A stretch of DNA of 64,000 bases from Embleya scabrispora DSM 41855 (GCF_000372745.1 NZ_KB889666.1:88990-152989); one strand, 5' to 3'. Positions 1 to 7,894 are shown, counted from the first letter of the stretch. Notes: generated by a model not told the origin, from the sequence alone. Numbers and translations are program-made.

Positions 1-414
1 GATCGCGTTGAGACCGAGGGCGTGGAAGTCGGCCGTGATCCGGGCGATCGGGGCGCGGTCCAGGCCGAGCGGGATGTTGTGCGAGACCTGCCCGGACTGG
101 TTGTTCGCCGGGTCGTCGACGTCGCCGCTGCCCAGCCGGTTGCCCTGGGCGCCGGCCCAGTTGCTCGCCTTGAGCTTGAAGCGGTTGCCGTTCGCGTCGA
201 CGATGTACCGGCCGCGCGTGCTGAGCGGACCGCTCCAGGACGCGGCCGGCCGGCTCCCGGTGAGCACGGTGGTGCCGGTCGGAGTGGTGGCGTCGGTGGC
301 CGCGGCCACCGGGCCGGGGATCGCGCCGAGCAGCAGAACTCCCGTGACCAGGGCGGCGGGCACGGCTCGGGCGACGGTTGCTCTGACGGTGTGCAAGGGT
401 GCGGTCGATCTCAC
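1..414 (-). CDS. Secreted GH5-like cellulase, N-terminal part (runs off window)
   Basis: The reading frame is open from a GTG at 414 to the window edge, so only about 138 N-terminal residues are present. A GGAGG sits about eight bases before the GTG. The first 35 residues form a clear Sec signal peptide (Arg-rich start, hydrophobic AALVTGVLLLGAI core, AAA cleavage region). The mature part contains GRYIVDANGNRFKLKASNWAG and later GLDRAPIARITADFHALGLNAI, the usual opening of actinobacterial family 5 glycoside hydrolases, where a strand leads to the first barrel helix. Catalytic glutamates lie outside the window. It lies downstream of and codirectional with beta-glucoside debris, consistent with an old cellulose or glucan locus. 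Family call is by remembered pattern; enzyme specificity is unknown. Confidence 0.7.
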   Translation of the reverse strand, partial: MRSTAPLHTVRATVARAVPAALVTGVLLLGAIPGPVAAATDATTPTGTTVLTGSRPAASWSGPLSTRGRYIVDANGNRFKLKASNWAGAQGNRLGSGDVDDPANNQSGQVSHNIPLGLDRAPIARITADFHALGLNAI

Positions 415-492
415 GGCGCTGCCCTCCGAGGCGTGGTCGAGTGGAGGCGCTGCAGAACCGGACCGGCGGTCCGGAGTCGGGGAAGAAGGCCG

Positions 493-717
493 TCAGCCCT
501 TGAGGCCGCTGGTGGCGATGCCTTCGACGATGTACCGCTGGGCGATCACGAACATGACCACCAACGGTGCGATGGTCACCACCGCACCGGCGAAAATTCC
601 GGGCAGGTTGATGGTCCGCGAGGCGATGAAGGTGGAGAACGCGATCCGGGTGGTCCAGGCGGACGGATCCTGGCCGACCACCAGGGGAGCCACAGGAAGA
701 CGTTCCACCGGGTTGAG
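493..717 (-). pseudogene. C-terminal fragment of a MalG-type sugar ABC permease
   Basis: The last about 70 residues read WNVFLW then, after a two-base frame shift near 690, PLVVGQDPSAWTTRIAFSTF and on to YIVEGIATSGLKG. The final transmembrane helix and the terminal GLxxGxxKG motif are typical of the CUT1 inner-membrane permease MalG/CebG. The upstream two thirds, including the EAA loop, are absent, and the 5' side joins directly to a GH1 fragment. It must be non-functional. A complete protein of this family is about 280 residues. Confidence 0.7.
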
Positions 718-857
718 CCGGCCGCCGTCGTCCTTGAGGCCCTGCGGGAGGTTCCGGTGGAACAGGGTCGGGACGGGCTCCACGCCGCGCGCACGCAGGC
801 CGTCGACCAAGTCGAGGCACCCCGAATGAAGTCCGCGGGCAGATGGTCCAGTGCCAT
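718..857 (-). pseudogene. Remnant of a GH1 beta-glucosidase
   Basis: An ATG at 857 with AGGGG upstream opens MALDHLPADFIRGAST, matching the conserved GH1 N-terminus (LPxDFLWGxAT). The sequence then changes frame and jumps to LVDGLRARGVEPVPTLFHRN followed by LPQGLKDDGGRLN, which corresponds to the GH1 region that includes the YHWDLPQxLxDxGGW motif about 100 residues further on. Thus roughly 90 residues are deleted internally and everything after GGxLN is replaced by permease sequence. No catalytic Glu remains. Identification rests on the two motifs in their correct order. Confidence 0.65.
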
Positions 858-870
858 GTCCAACCCCTAG

Positions 871-891
871 AACATGAGTTCTGCTCATGTT
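871..891. promoter_or_regulatory. Perfect 8-5-8 palindrome, putative sugar operator
   Basis: AACATGAG and CTCATGTT flank a five-base spacer, 13 bases upstream of the GH1 remnant start. Position and symmetry suit a repressor operator for the lost beta-glucoside genes. No regulator gene beside it is intact. Confidence 0.45.
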
Positions 892-1389
892 AATCCCTCT
901 GGGTGGGATGATGGAAGCGTGAGAGATCGCACCGCGGGCGCTGTCGCCGAGCACGCCGATCGTCACGCCGACCGGGCGAATTCGTCGGGAAGCCGCCGGG
1001 CTTGTTCCGGCGGCATCCCCCGCGCGCACGAGGTCTTGCACCATGGCCACACGCAGCACCGACGCCACCTCCGAGCGCCGTCCCACCTCCACCGTGGCGG
1101 CCACGCGGAACAGGCACCGGCACTTCCTCCGGACACCGCGGCGTAGAACCGGACTTCTTCCGGCGGCGGAACCCGGCTGGTGGACACCCGTGGCGCGGCG
1201 CACGCTCGACTGCCATGGGCGCCGCATCGGCGAGACCGTGGCGAGGTGCCGCACGGAGCGGCTGCGGCGACGGACGCGGGCCAGGCACTCCAAGGTCCGG
1301 GGTCTCGATCGACGCACCGTGGTGAGGTCGGCACGATCGCCCGGGTGTTGCGCGTCCGAGGGCGTTGGGACGGCGTCTTTGCGCGGGCC
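892..1389. other. Gene-free stretch at left edge of catabolic island
   Basis: About 500 bases with open frames on both strands but no frame with recognisable motifs, signal sequence or convincing start site. It probably consists of degraded sequence between the beta-glucoside debris and the catabolic island. Confidence 0.5.
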
Positions 1390-2256
1390 TCAGTGCTGCT
1401 GGTCGAGGAAGCCTGTGACCAGGCTGTAGAAGTCGTGCGGGCGCTCCTCTTGCAGGTGGTGAGAGGCGCGATCCATGACGTAGAGGTGCCCGCGCGGCAC
1501 CATCCGGGCAAGCATGAGTGGGTAATCCGGGGTGAGGAAGGCATCGTGCATCCCCCATGCGAAGAGGACGGGTGCGGCGATCCGGCCGAGTTCCGTCGTC
1601 AAGTCCTGCCATTCGCCTCGGGGGTTGTCGGATGACGCGGCCAGCGACATCTCCTCGGGATCGAGGCTTTGGTCGTATCGCATGGTCACGTTCTCGTCCG
1701 GTATGGCGTCGGCGTCGTACCACTCCAGCCGAGCCAGGAGCTCACGCATCTTCGTCCACGACGGCCCTGTCCCGCCGTAGTAGGCATCGCGGGCGTTGCG
1801 TCCTCGTCGGCCGCCCTCCGGCAGGGGGGCGAGCGGACCGTGGAAGACGGGCATGCTGCCGGTGACCACCAGCGATCGCACCCGGTCGGGGTACTTGGCC
1901 GCGAGATTGAGCGCGATGGTTCCACCCCAGGAGTTGCACACGAAGTCGGCACGCTCGATGTGCAAGGCGTCCAGGAGGGCCACGGTCTTGGCGGCATGGA
2001 AGTCCCACATCGGCCCGGTGATCCGGCACTTCTCCGAGCGGCCGTACTGCAGGATGTCGACGAGGTGGCAGCGGCGATCACGCGCGAACAGCGGCGCGAC
2101 CGGACCGAAGTCCGACCACCCCGTGCAGCCCGGGCCGCCGCCGTGAAGGAAGACGGTCGGGCTGCCCTCACCAAGATCGACGTGGTGATACGTCACGCCT
2201 GCCGCTTCGGTGAGCACTCCAGGGGGCATGGGGTCGATCCGGTTCTTCGAAGTCAT
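1390..2256 (-). CDS. Alpha/beta hydrolase of the meta-cleavage product hydrolase type
   Basis: A 288-residue alpha/beta hydrolase. The oxyanion-hole region reads FLHGGGPGCTGWSDF, the signature of C-C bond hydrolases acting on meta-ring-cleavage products (BphD/MhpC group, HGGGPGxxGWxNF). The nucleophile elbow is CNSWGG, and the C-terminal DAFL and SHHLQEERPHDF regions supply Asp and His. These enzymes cleave 2-hydroxy-6-oxo-dienoates to a hydroxydienoate and an acid in the cytoplasm. The start at 2256 (MTSKNRIDP) is preferred over the longer open frame to 2397 because GAGG precedes it and the extra residues lack family character. It is divergent from the Rieske oxygenase gene. Substrate unknown. 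Confidence 0.85.
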   Translation of the reverse strand: MTSKNRIDPMPPGVLTEAAGVTYHHVDLGEGSPTVFLHGGGPGCTGWSDFGPVAPLFARDRRCHLVDILQYGRSEKCRITGPMWDFHAAKTVALLDALHIERADFVCNSWGGTIALNLAAKYPDRVRSLVVTGSMPVFHGPLAPLPEGGRRGRNARDAYYGGTGPSWTKMRELLARLEWYDADAIPDENVTMRYDQSLDPEEMSLAASSDNPRGEWQDLTTELGRIAAPVLFAWGMHDAFLTPDYPLMLARMVPRGHLYVMDRASHHLQEERPHDFYSLVTGFLDQQH

Positions 2257-2267
2257 GACCTCATCGT

Positions 2268-2301
2268 CCCGAGTGAAGGCTGTTTCCCGGGCGTACTCGG
2301 G
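2268..2301. promoter_or_regulatory. Inverted repeat in divergent intergenic region
   Basis: CCCGAGT at 2268-2274 and ACTCGGG at 2295-2301 form a seven-base inverted repeat with a 20-base spacer, between the divergent hydrolase and Rieske oxygenase genes. It is the only obvious symmetric element there and may bind a regulator encoded elsewhere. Confidence 0.35.
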
Positions 2302-2388
2302 TTCGCTCAGTGAGACGACGGCCTTCGACACGGGCTGCGGGATCGGCAAGATGAGGAGCGAACTGCCGCGCCGCGGGAGGAAGGCACG

Positions 2389-3597
2389 ATGAATCAATCA
2401 CCAACACCGGAGGCATCGGCGACCGATGTCGCCGGACGAACCGCGCCGCGTCGCGCCGGTCGACAGGACTGGTCGACCTGGCCGCACTACGATGCGGCGG
2501 CTCGGGGCCTTCGCGGCTACTGGTACCCGATCACATGGGCGAGCCAGGTCACCGACAAGCCGTCCGCTTTCACCATCTGCGGAGAGAAACTCGCGCTGAT
2601 CCGCGACAGCGGGGAGGTGTACGCGCTCCATGACCGGTGCCCCCATCGGGGCGTACCGCTGTCGCTCGGCAATCAGCAGTTCCCTGGCACGTTGAGTTGC
2701 CCGTACCACGGCTGGACCTGGAACCTGGCCGACGGCGCGCTGTGCGCGGTGATCACCGACGGACCATCCTCGCCGATCCGCGGCAAGGTCACGGTGCGGA
2801 CGTATGCGGTCGAGGAGCGACTCGGCATGGTCTGGGTATACATCCCGATCGGCGACGAAACGCCGCACCCCATCGATGAACAACTGCCCCCCGAACTGGT
2901 GAGCAATCCCTTCGTCATGGGCGGGAGGATCGACCAGCGGACCGGTAACTGGCGCTTTGCCTGCGAGAACGGCTTCGACGAGGGGCATGCCAAGTACTTG
3001 CACCGCACGGCGCTGTGGCGCCTGTTCAAGCCCATGCCCACGTGGAACATCACGCGGATCGTCCCGCAGGATCGATGGATCTTCCGGGTGCAGGACGAGG
3101 TGCACTGGGAGGCGGACTTCCCCGGACTCGGCAAGTGGAGCAACCAGCGCTGGTGGAAGAAAAGCCCGCCGAAGGAAACGTTCAACATAGGCAACACCGG
3201 CGCGGCAAAGAAGATCGATCCGACGATCGAAGCCCAGGGGTTCCCGGGCTTCGCATCGCTTTCCGCGCCGGGCGTGCTGCGTATCGCATACCCCAAATTC
3301 ATTCATTACGAGTTCTACGTGCCGGTTGATGAAGACAGTCACCGATATGTCGGGGTGATGGTCAACTTCACGCACGGCTGGCGCACGGCGCTCTTCTACG
3401 GCAAGTACCTCGGGGCGATCCGGTGGCTGTTCCATGGCCAATTCTCCGGCCAGGACGCCTGGATGGTCGATGTGACGGACGCTCCGCCCGAGAAGCTGTA
3501 TCGCCCGGATGTGTCGCTCACCTCGTGGCGCAACCTCGTCGAGACGGAAACGACGACCAAGTTGGCTGCGCTGGAAACCCGTGAGGAGGCACGATGA
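2389..3597 (+). CDS. Rieske [2Fe-2S] ring-hydroxylating oxygenase, catalytic subunit
   Basis: A 402-residue non-heme iron oxygenase. The Rieske domain has C84-P-H86 and C104-PY-H107, the four cluster ligands. The catalytic domain has NGFDEGHAKYLH, where D197, H200 and H205 fit the mononuclear iron triad (DxxHxxxxH). It uses O2 and electrons from a ferredoxin/reductase to oxygenate an aromatic ring or demethylate an ether. No small beta subunit is nearby, so it resembles alpha-only terminal oxygenases. A strong GGAGGAAGG precedes the ATG. Its stop overlaps the next start (ATGA), so translation is coupled to the microprotein and M20-like gene. The ferredoxin and reductase at 14617-15971 are the probable electron donors. 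The substrate cannot be read from sequence. Confidence 0.9.
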   Translation: MNQSPTPEASATDVAGRTAPRRAGRQDWSTWPHYDAAARGLRGYWYPITWASQVTDKPSAFTICGEKLALIRDSGEVYALHDRCPHRGVPLSLGNQQFPGTLSCPYHGWTWNLADGALCAVITDGPSSPIRGKVTVRTYAVEERLGMVWVYIPIGDETPHPIDEQLPPELVSNPFVMGGRIDQRTGNWRFACENGFDEGHAKYLHRTALWRLFKPMPTWNITRIVPQDRWIFRVQDEVHWEADFPGLGKWSNQRWWKKSPPKETFNIGNTGAAKKIDPTIEAQGFPGFASLSAPGVLRIAYPKFIHYEFYVPVDEDSHRYVGVMVNFTHGWRTALFYGKYLGAIRWLFHGQFSGQDAWMVDVTDAPPEKLYRPDVSLTSWRNLVETETTTKLAALETREEAR

Positions 3598-3728
3598 CCC
3601 GCACGGAGGGCATGCTCACCGTGGCCGTCGGAATGGCCTTCGGAATGGCCTTCGTGCCTGCGTGGCGCTTTCTCTTCCGGCGCGCCCGCGCCCTGCCCCA
3701 GACCCAGGTGCACCGGATCAACCAATGA
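3594..3728 (+). CDS. 44-residue membrane microprotein, coupled on both sides
   Basis: The ATG at 3594 overlaps the Rieske stop (ATGA) and the TGA at 3726-3728 overlaps the M20-like start in the same way, with GAGGAGGC upstream. The product begins MTRTEGMLTVAVGMAFGMAFVPA, continues WRFLFRRARALPQTQ and ends HRINQ: one hydrophobic segment followed by an Arg-rich, positive-inside tail, so a single-pass membrane or membrane-associated peptide is likely. Coupling on both sides argues that it is a real gene rather than a spacer. A hypothetical role is anchoring or tuning the oxygenase, or assisting uptake; I recognise no family. Confidence 0.65.
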   Translation: MTRTEGMLTVAVGMAFGMAFVPAWRFLFRRARALPQTQVHRINQ

Positions 3729-5044
3729 CGGATCTCGATGAACAGCGCCGGTCCTGGAGCGAAACCGCCAAGCGGCGCATCACGCCCGAGCGGCTGCGCC
3801 GGCTCGTCTGCGGGCTGGTCGACATCCCCAGCCCGACGGGTGGCGAAGGACCACTCGCGGAGCACATCGCGGCCACCTTGCAAGCCTCGGGGATCGCCGC
3901 AGCGGCACAACCGCTCGATGACCGGCAGGCGAACGCGTGGGGCCGGCTGCCCGGTTCCGGTCTCGGCCCGGATCTGATGCTGTATGCGCCGATCGACACG
4001 CTCACCACCGGCGACCCTGACCAGGACATGCCGTGGATCGGCCCCCGGTGGCGCCGGGACATGGCTGCGGAATCCGTCGTCGACGGCGACCTGGTCCTCG
4101 GTCTCGGCGCGTCCAATCCGAAGGGCCATGCCGCCTGCGTGCTGGCCGCTGCGGAGGCGATCCGCGCCGCCGACATTCCGCTGAGCGGCGACCTGGTGGT
4201 CGCGTTCGGAGCGGGCGGGATGCCGACCAACTCATTGCCCGGCAGCGTACGCCGCAACACCGGGCAGGGAGTCGGCTGTTCCTTCCTTCTCGAGCAGGGC
4301 GTGTGGGCCGACTACGCCCTGATCGCCAAGCCGGGATGGTCGGTGTCCTGGGAGGAGGTGGGCCTGGCGTGGTTCGAGGTCACCGTTCACGGCACGCACA
4401 CCTATGTCGGCTCCCGTCACCGGCTGCCCTACCGCAACGCCATCGCTGATGCAGGTCACATCGCCCAGCACCTGGAGAAGTGGTTCATCGACTACGCGCA
4501 GCGGCACACCGACGGGCTCGTCTCGCCCCAGGGCATCGTCTCGTCCATCGAGGGCGGCTGGCCGAGGATGGCGGCCGTGACGCCCGCCGCGTGCCGGTTG
4601 ATGGTCGATCTTCGCTTGTCTCCTCGGACCTCTCCGATGCAGGCCAAGCGCGAGTTCGCGGCCGCCATCGACAGCGTTGTGGACCAGCACCCCGGGTTGA
4701 CGGTCACGTGGCGGCCGGTACTTGCGATCCCCGCAGCCTCAACCGACCCGGCGTCCTGGGTATGCCGCAGCGCGATCGCCGCGTGGGAGCGGATGGAGGG
4801 ACGCGCCCACGAGCCCATCCGGGGCAACAGCGGCGCGACGGACGCCAACATCCTGCGTTCGCGCGGAATTCCCACGGTCCGCGTCGGGATGCCGAAGGTC
4901 GCAGACGCCTCGTCCCCGATCGATTTCACCCTGGGCATGAACACCGTGGACGTTCAGTGGATGCAACGGCTCAGCGAGTACCTGGTGGAGGTCGCCATCG
5001 ACACGGTCACACGTACCCGCGCGGAAGTGAAGCTTTCGTCATGA
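3725..5044 (+). CDS. M20-fold peptidase/deacylase homologue with lost metal ligands
   Basis: A 439-residue protein with overall M20 (ArgE/DapE/carboxypeptidase G2) layout: N-terminal PSPTGGEGPLAEHI, a catalytic-domain core, a dimerisation insert with GIVSSIEGGW, and a C-terminal RGNSGATDANILRSRGIP. The metal-binding motifs are altered: the usual GHxD is APID (residues 88-91), the bridging DxKG is NPKG (131-134), the catalytic EE pair is replaced at FGAGGMPT (161-168), the GEPT-type acidic ligand is AKPG, and the late His is SSPIDF. All M20 zinc ligands except the first Asp seem missing. It is coupled to its neighbours by ATGA overlaps both ways, so it is maintained in the operon. It may bind a substrate or have a metal-free activity. 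Confidence 0.8.
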   Translation: MTDLDEQRRSWSETAKRRITPERLRRLVCGLVDIPSPTGGEGPLAEHIAATLQASGIAAAAQPLDDRQANAWGRLPGSGLGPDLMLYAPIDTLTTGDPDQDMPWIGPRWRRDMAAESVVDGDLVLGLGASNPKGHAACVLAAAEAIRAADIPLSGDLVVAFGAGGMPTNSLPGSVRRNTGQGVGCSFLLEQGVWADYALIAKPGWSVSWEEVGLAWFEVTVHGTHTYVGSRHRLPYRNAIADAGHIAQHLEKWFIDYAQRHTDGLVSPQGIVSSIEGGWPRMAAVTPAACRLMVDLRLSPRTSPMQAKREFAAAIDSVVDQHPGLTVTWRPVLAIPAASTDPASWVCRSAIAAWERMEGRAHEPIRGNSGATDANILRSRGIPTVRVGMPKVADASSPIDFTLGMNTVDVQWMQRLSEYLVEVAIDTVTRTRAEVKLSS

Positions 5045-5991
5045 GTGAAATCGTGCTCGGCATCGGGGCGTCGCACAGCACCTTGATGAATACGCACTGG
5101 GACCAGACCGTGCACATCGAGCGGGCCGAACGGTTCCGCGACGCGCTCGGCGTGGCAAGGGACCGGTTGGCCGCGGCCGCACCCGACACCGTGGTGCTCG
5201 TCGGCTCCAACCATTTCCGTGGTTTCTGGCTCGACCTGATTCCCGGCTTCACGATCGGCGTGGACGAATGCATCGCCGGCGGCGAATCGGGGACGCCTTC
5301 GGGCCCGCAGGCAGTGGACGTTCCGCTGGCCCGTCACCTTGCCGAGAACCTCATCGAGGAGGGCGGTTTCGACATCGCGTTCTCGGCACGGCTACAGATC
5401 GATCACGGCCAATCGCACGCGATCCAGTACCTCCTCGACGGGCTGGACGTGCCGATCGTGCCGATCGTCGTCAACGTGTTCGCCCCGCCACTGCCCCCGT
5501 TGGCACGCTGCGACGCGCTGGGACGCGCGATCCGTCATGCCGTCACCGCCTTCCCGGACGACCGGCGCGTGGCCGTCATCGGCTCGGGCGGCCTGTCGCA
5601 TCGCCTGCCGTGGCCGGACTGGCGTGACCCTCACGGGGACGACGAGGTGTTCATCGCGAAGGCGTGGCTCAACGGCCGCGAGAACTGGAAGGAGTACGAA
5701 GCTCGCCGGCGCGAGATCGTCCGCGCCGGCGAGGCATCGATCAACCCTCACTTCGACAACGCGTTCCTGCGCCTGCTGGAAGCCGGGCAAACCCACCGCA
5801 TCACCGAGTACACCACCGAACAGCTTGAGGAAGCGGCCGGCAACGGGGGGCAGGAGATCCGGACCTGGCTGATAGCTGCCGCGGCATGCGGCCACGCCCC
5901 CGGACAGGCGCTGGCGTACGAGCAACTTCCCGAATGGCTCACCGGCATGGCTGTCGCTGTCATCGACCCTGCCGTCAAGCGCTCGACATAA
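5041..5991 (+). CDS. Extradiol ring-cleavage dioxygenase, LigB/MhpB class III
   Basis: A 316-residue member of the LigB superfamily, close in length to MhpB (about 314). Visible conserved sites are GASHS (His12), GSNHFRGF (His58), IDHGQSH and IGSGGLSHRLP, corresponding to the iron-binding and acid/base histidines. It would open a catecholic ring next to the diol with O2, giving a semialdehyde or 2-hydroxy-6-oxo-dienoate that the neighbouring C-C hydrolases could split. Its start overlaps the M20-like stop. The class III fold (rather than the vicinal oxygen chelate fold) and the single subunit size suggest a substituted catechol such as an aryl-alkanoate or polycyclic catabolite. Exact substrate unknown. 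Confidence 0.88.
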   Translation: MSEIVLGIGASHSTLMNTHWDQTVHIERAERFRDALGVARDRLAAAAPDTVVLVGSNHFRGFWLDLIPGFTIGVDECIAGGESGTPSGPQAVDVPLARHLAENLIEEGGFDIAFSARLQIDHGQSHAIQYLLDGLDVPIVPIVVNVFAPPLPPLARCDALGRAIRHAVTAFPDDRRVAVIGSGGLSHRLPWPDWRDPHGDDEVFIAKAWLNGRENWKEYEARRREIVRAGEASINPHFDNAFLRLLEAGQTHRITEYTTEQLEEAAGNGGQEIRTWLIAAAACGHAPGQALAYEQLPEWLTGMAVAVIDPAVKRST

Positions 5992-6012
5992 TACGAGAAA
6001 GAGGTCAGGCAC

Positions 6013-6879
6013 ATGAGCGTGTGGACTGCACTGGCAGAGCTGGACTACCGGCACGCCTACATCGACGCTGCCGGAATCCGGACTCGCTCCGTTCAAGCCG
6101 GCCCCGAAGACGCCGAACACGTTGTGTTCCTCCACGGCACCAGCGGGCACCTCGAGGCCTTCGTACGCAATCTTCCGGCGCACGCGCAGCACTATCGCTG
6201 CCACGCCATCGACATGCTCGGGCACGGCTTCACCGACAAGCCCAAGCATCCATACGATATCCCCCACTACGTCAAGCACCTGCTCGACTACCTCGACGCC
6301 GTCGGCGCTCAGCGTGCCCACCTCGTCGGCGAGTCGCTCGGCGGATGGGTGGCATCCTGGCTGGCGAGCGAGCACCCCGATCGAGTGGCCTCGCTGCAGT
6401 TGCTGTGCATGGGCGGCACCAAGATCAATCCCCAGGTGATGGAGCGACTGAAGATATCCACGACGGCCGCGGCACTGGGAGAGGACCGCAACCTCACCAG
6501 GCAGCGGCTGCAACTGCTGTGGGCGGAATGGGACGAGGAGTTCGGAGAGGAACTCACCGACATCCGCTACGCGATCTACCATCGCCCCGAGTTCCAGAAG
6601 AACCTGCACAACCTCCTCTCCCTTCAGGAACCCCAGGCACGCGAGCGCAATCTCCTGCGTCCCGACCGGATGCAGCGGATCAGCACGCCGACCCTCGTCG
6701 TGTGGGGCAACAAGAATCCGTTCGGCGCGGTGCCGGAGGCCACCGCGATCGCCGAGGCCATCCCGGGAGCGAGGCTTGAGGTCTTCCCCGAGTGCGGACA
6801 CTGGCCGCAGCACGAGCAGGCCGACCGCTACAACGCGTTGAGCCTGGAGTTTCTCGCCCACGTGGTGAAAGAGCAGTGA
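6013..6879 (+). CDS. Alpha/beta hydrolase, probable ring-fission product hydrolase
   Basis: A 288-residue alpha/beta hydrolase. VFLHGTSGHLEAFVRN provides the oxyanion hole, GESLGGW the Ser nucleophile, VWGNKNPFG the Asp region and FPECGHWPQHEQ the His. The mid-region IDMLGHGFTDKP is typical of C-C hydrolases and related esterases. It starts 21 bases after the dioxygenase with GAAAGAGG upstream, so lies in the same transcript. It could act on the ring-cleavage product in parallel with the product of 1390-2256, or hydrolyse a lactone or ester later. Family certain, role inferred. Confidence 0.85.
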   Translation: MSVWTALAELDYRHAYIDAAGIRTRSVQAGPEDAEHVVFLHGTSGHLEAFVRNLPAHAQHYRCHAIDMLGHGFTDKPKHPYDIPHYVKHLLDYLDAVGAQRAHLVGESLGGWVASWLASEHPDRVASLQLLCMGGTKINPQVMERLKISTTAAALGEDRNLTRQRLQLLWAEWDEEFGEELTDIRYAIYHRPEFQKNLHNLLSLQEPQARERNLLRPDRMQRISTPTLVVWGNKNPFGAVPEATAIAEAIPGARLEVFPECGHWPQHEQADRYNALSLEFLAHVVKEQ

Positions 6880-7688
6880 CGGCGGACCCGGGTTCCCTCG
6901 CGATCCGACGCGGATACGCCGATACCGCGTTCGGCCAGGTTCACTACGCCGAGTGCGGCTCGGGCCCGCCTGTGGTGTTGCTGCATCAGACGCCGCGGTC
7001 GTGGGACGAGTATCGCGAGGTACTGTCACCGCTCGGACACACCCACCGAGCCATCGCGATGGACACCATCGGCTTCGGGGCCTCCGCTCCCGTCGTGGAT
7101 CACAGCATCGAAACGTATGCGGCGGCGGTGCTTGCCTTCTTCGACGCCCTGGGTCTGCCGCGTGCCGCACTCGTCGGGCACCACACCGGCGGTGTCATCG
7201 CGGTCGAGGTCACCGCGGCGGCTCCCGAGCGGGTGGAGCGGCTCGTCCTCTCGTCCACCCCGTACATCGACGCCGAGGCGCGCCGGCGTCGCAAAGACCT
7301 GCCGCCCATCGACCTTGTCGAGGTGGATCCGAACGGAACTCATCTGGGAGAGCTGTGGGGTCGGCGACAAGGCTTCTACCCGCCTGGGCGGCCGGACCTG
7401 CTCACCCGCTTCATCCGCGACGCGCTCGTGCATGACCCGGCCGACCTGGAAGCCGGCCACGAGGCGGTGGGACGCTACCGAATGGAGGAACGCATCGGGC
7501 GGATCGGCTGCCGAGTCCTGTGTATCGGGGCCACTGCTGACCCGTACGCGTTCCCCGAACTGCAGAGGCTGCGTGCACACTTGCCCGGCGCGGACATCGC
7601 GGTGGTCGACGGCGGCATGGTGCCGCTGATGGAGGAACATCCCAGCGAGGTTGCGGAATTGATAGCCCGTTTCCTGACCGACGCGTGA
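6876..7688 (+). CDS. Alpha/beta hydrolase
   Basis: A 270-residue protein starting at a GTG that overlaps the preceding stop (GTGA), which decides the start over a longer in-frame extension. LLHQTPRSWDEYREV is the oxyanion-hole segment and MDTIGFGASAP the following strand-turn. The nucleophile elbow reads GHHTGG, with His-Thr where Ser is usual, so the expected Ser is absent at that position. The late acid is in GATADPYAFP and the position of the usual His reads GGMVPLMEEHP, where His follows shortly after. The altered nucleophile means it may be a lyase, a non-serine hydrolase, or inactive. It ends the first coupled block of the island. Confidence 0.75.
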   Translation: MTADPGSLAIRRGYADTAFGQVHYAECGSGPPVVLLHQTPRSWDEYREVLSPLGHTHRAIAMDTIGFGASAPVVDHSIETYAAAVLAFFDALGLPRAALVGHHTGGVIAVEVTAAAPERVERLVLSSTPYIDAEARRRRKDLPPIDLVEVDPNGTHLGELWGRRQGFYPPGRPDLLTRFIRDALVHDPADLEAGHEAVGRYRMEERIGRIGCRVLCIGATADPYAFPELQRLRAHLPGADIAVVDGGMVPLMEEHPSEVAELIARFLTDA

Positions 7689-7767
7689 TCGCTGTCGCCC
7701 TGCCGACGGCTTCATGCGTGCTCTGCGGCGCCGCGTGACCGGCGGCTTCGGGCCCGCAGATGTCCGG

Positions 7768-7817
7768 GCGTGAGCATGAAGGGGTCGAGCGACCCGCCTG
7801 CCCCTTCATCCTCACGC
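7768..7817. terminator. Long hairpin between hydrolase gene and larA-like gene
   Basis: GCGTGAG-c-ATGAAGGGG pairs with CCCCTTCAT-c-CTCACGC, a 16-bp stem with one C/C mismatch and a 16-base loop. No U-tract follows, as usual in actinomycetes. It may terminate or attenuate transcription before the larA-like gene, or stabilise the upstream mRNA. Confidence 0.5.
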
Positions 7818-7894
7818 CTGCGATCGCCTCGGATCAAAGATCCTCGGCGCTACGCGCGGAGAACATTCGCAAGACGATGAAAATGGTGAGTTCC

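Noticed and set aside
8..870. Long plus-strand open frames at the left edge
   Set aside because: They are antisense to the GH5-like signal peptide and the permease/GH1 debris; Arg/Pro/Gly-rich products without motifs are typical of high-GC shadow frames.
890..1723. Minus-strand 277-residue frame overlapping the hydrolase gene
   Set aside because: It overlaps the hydrolase in another frame and its product is Arg/Pro-rich with no recognisable domain.
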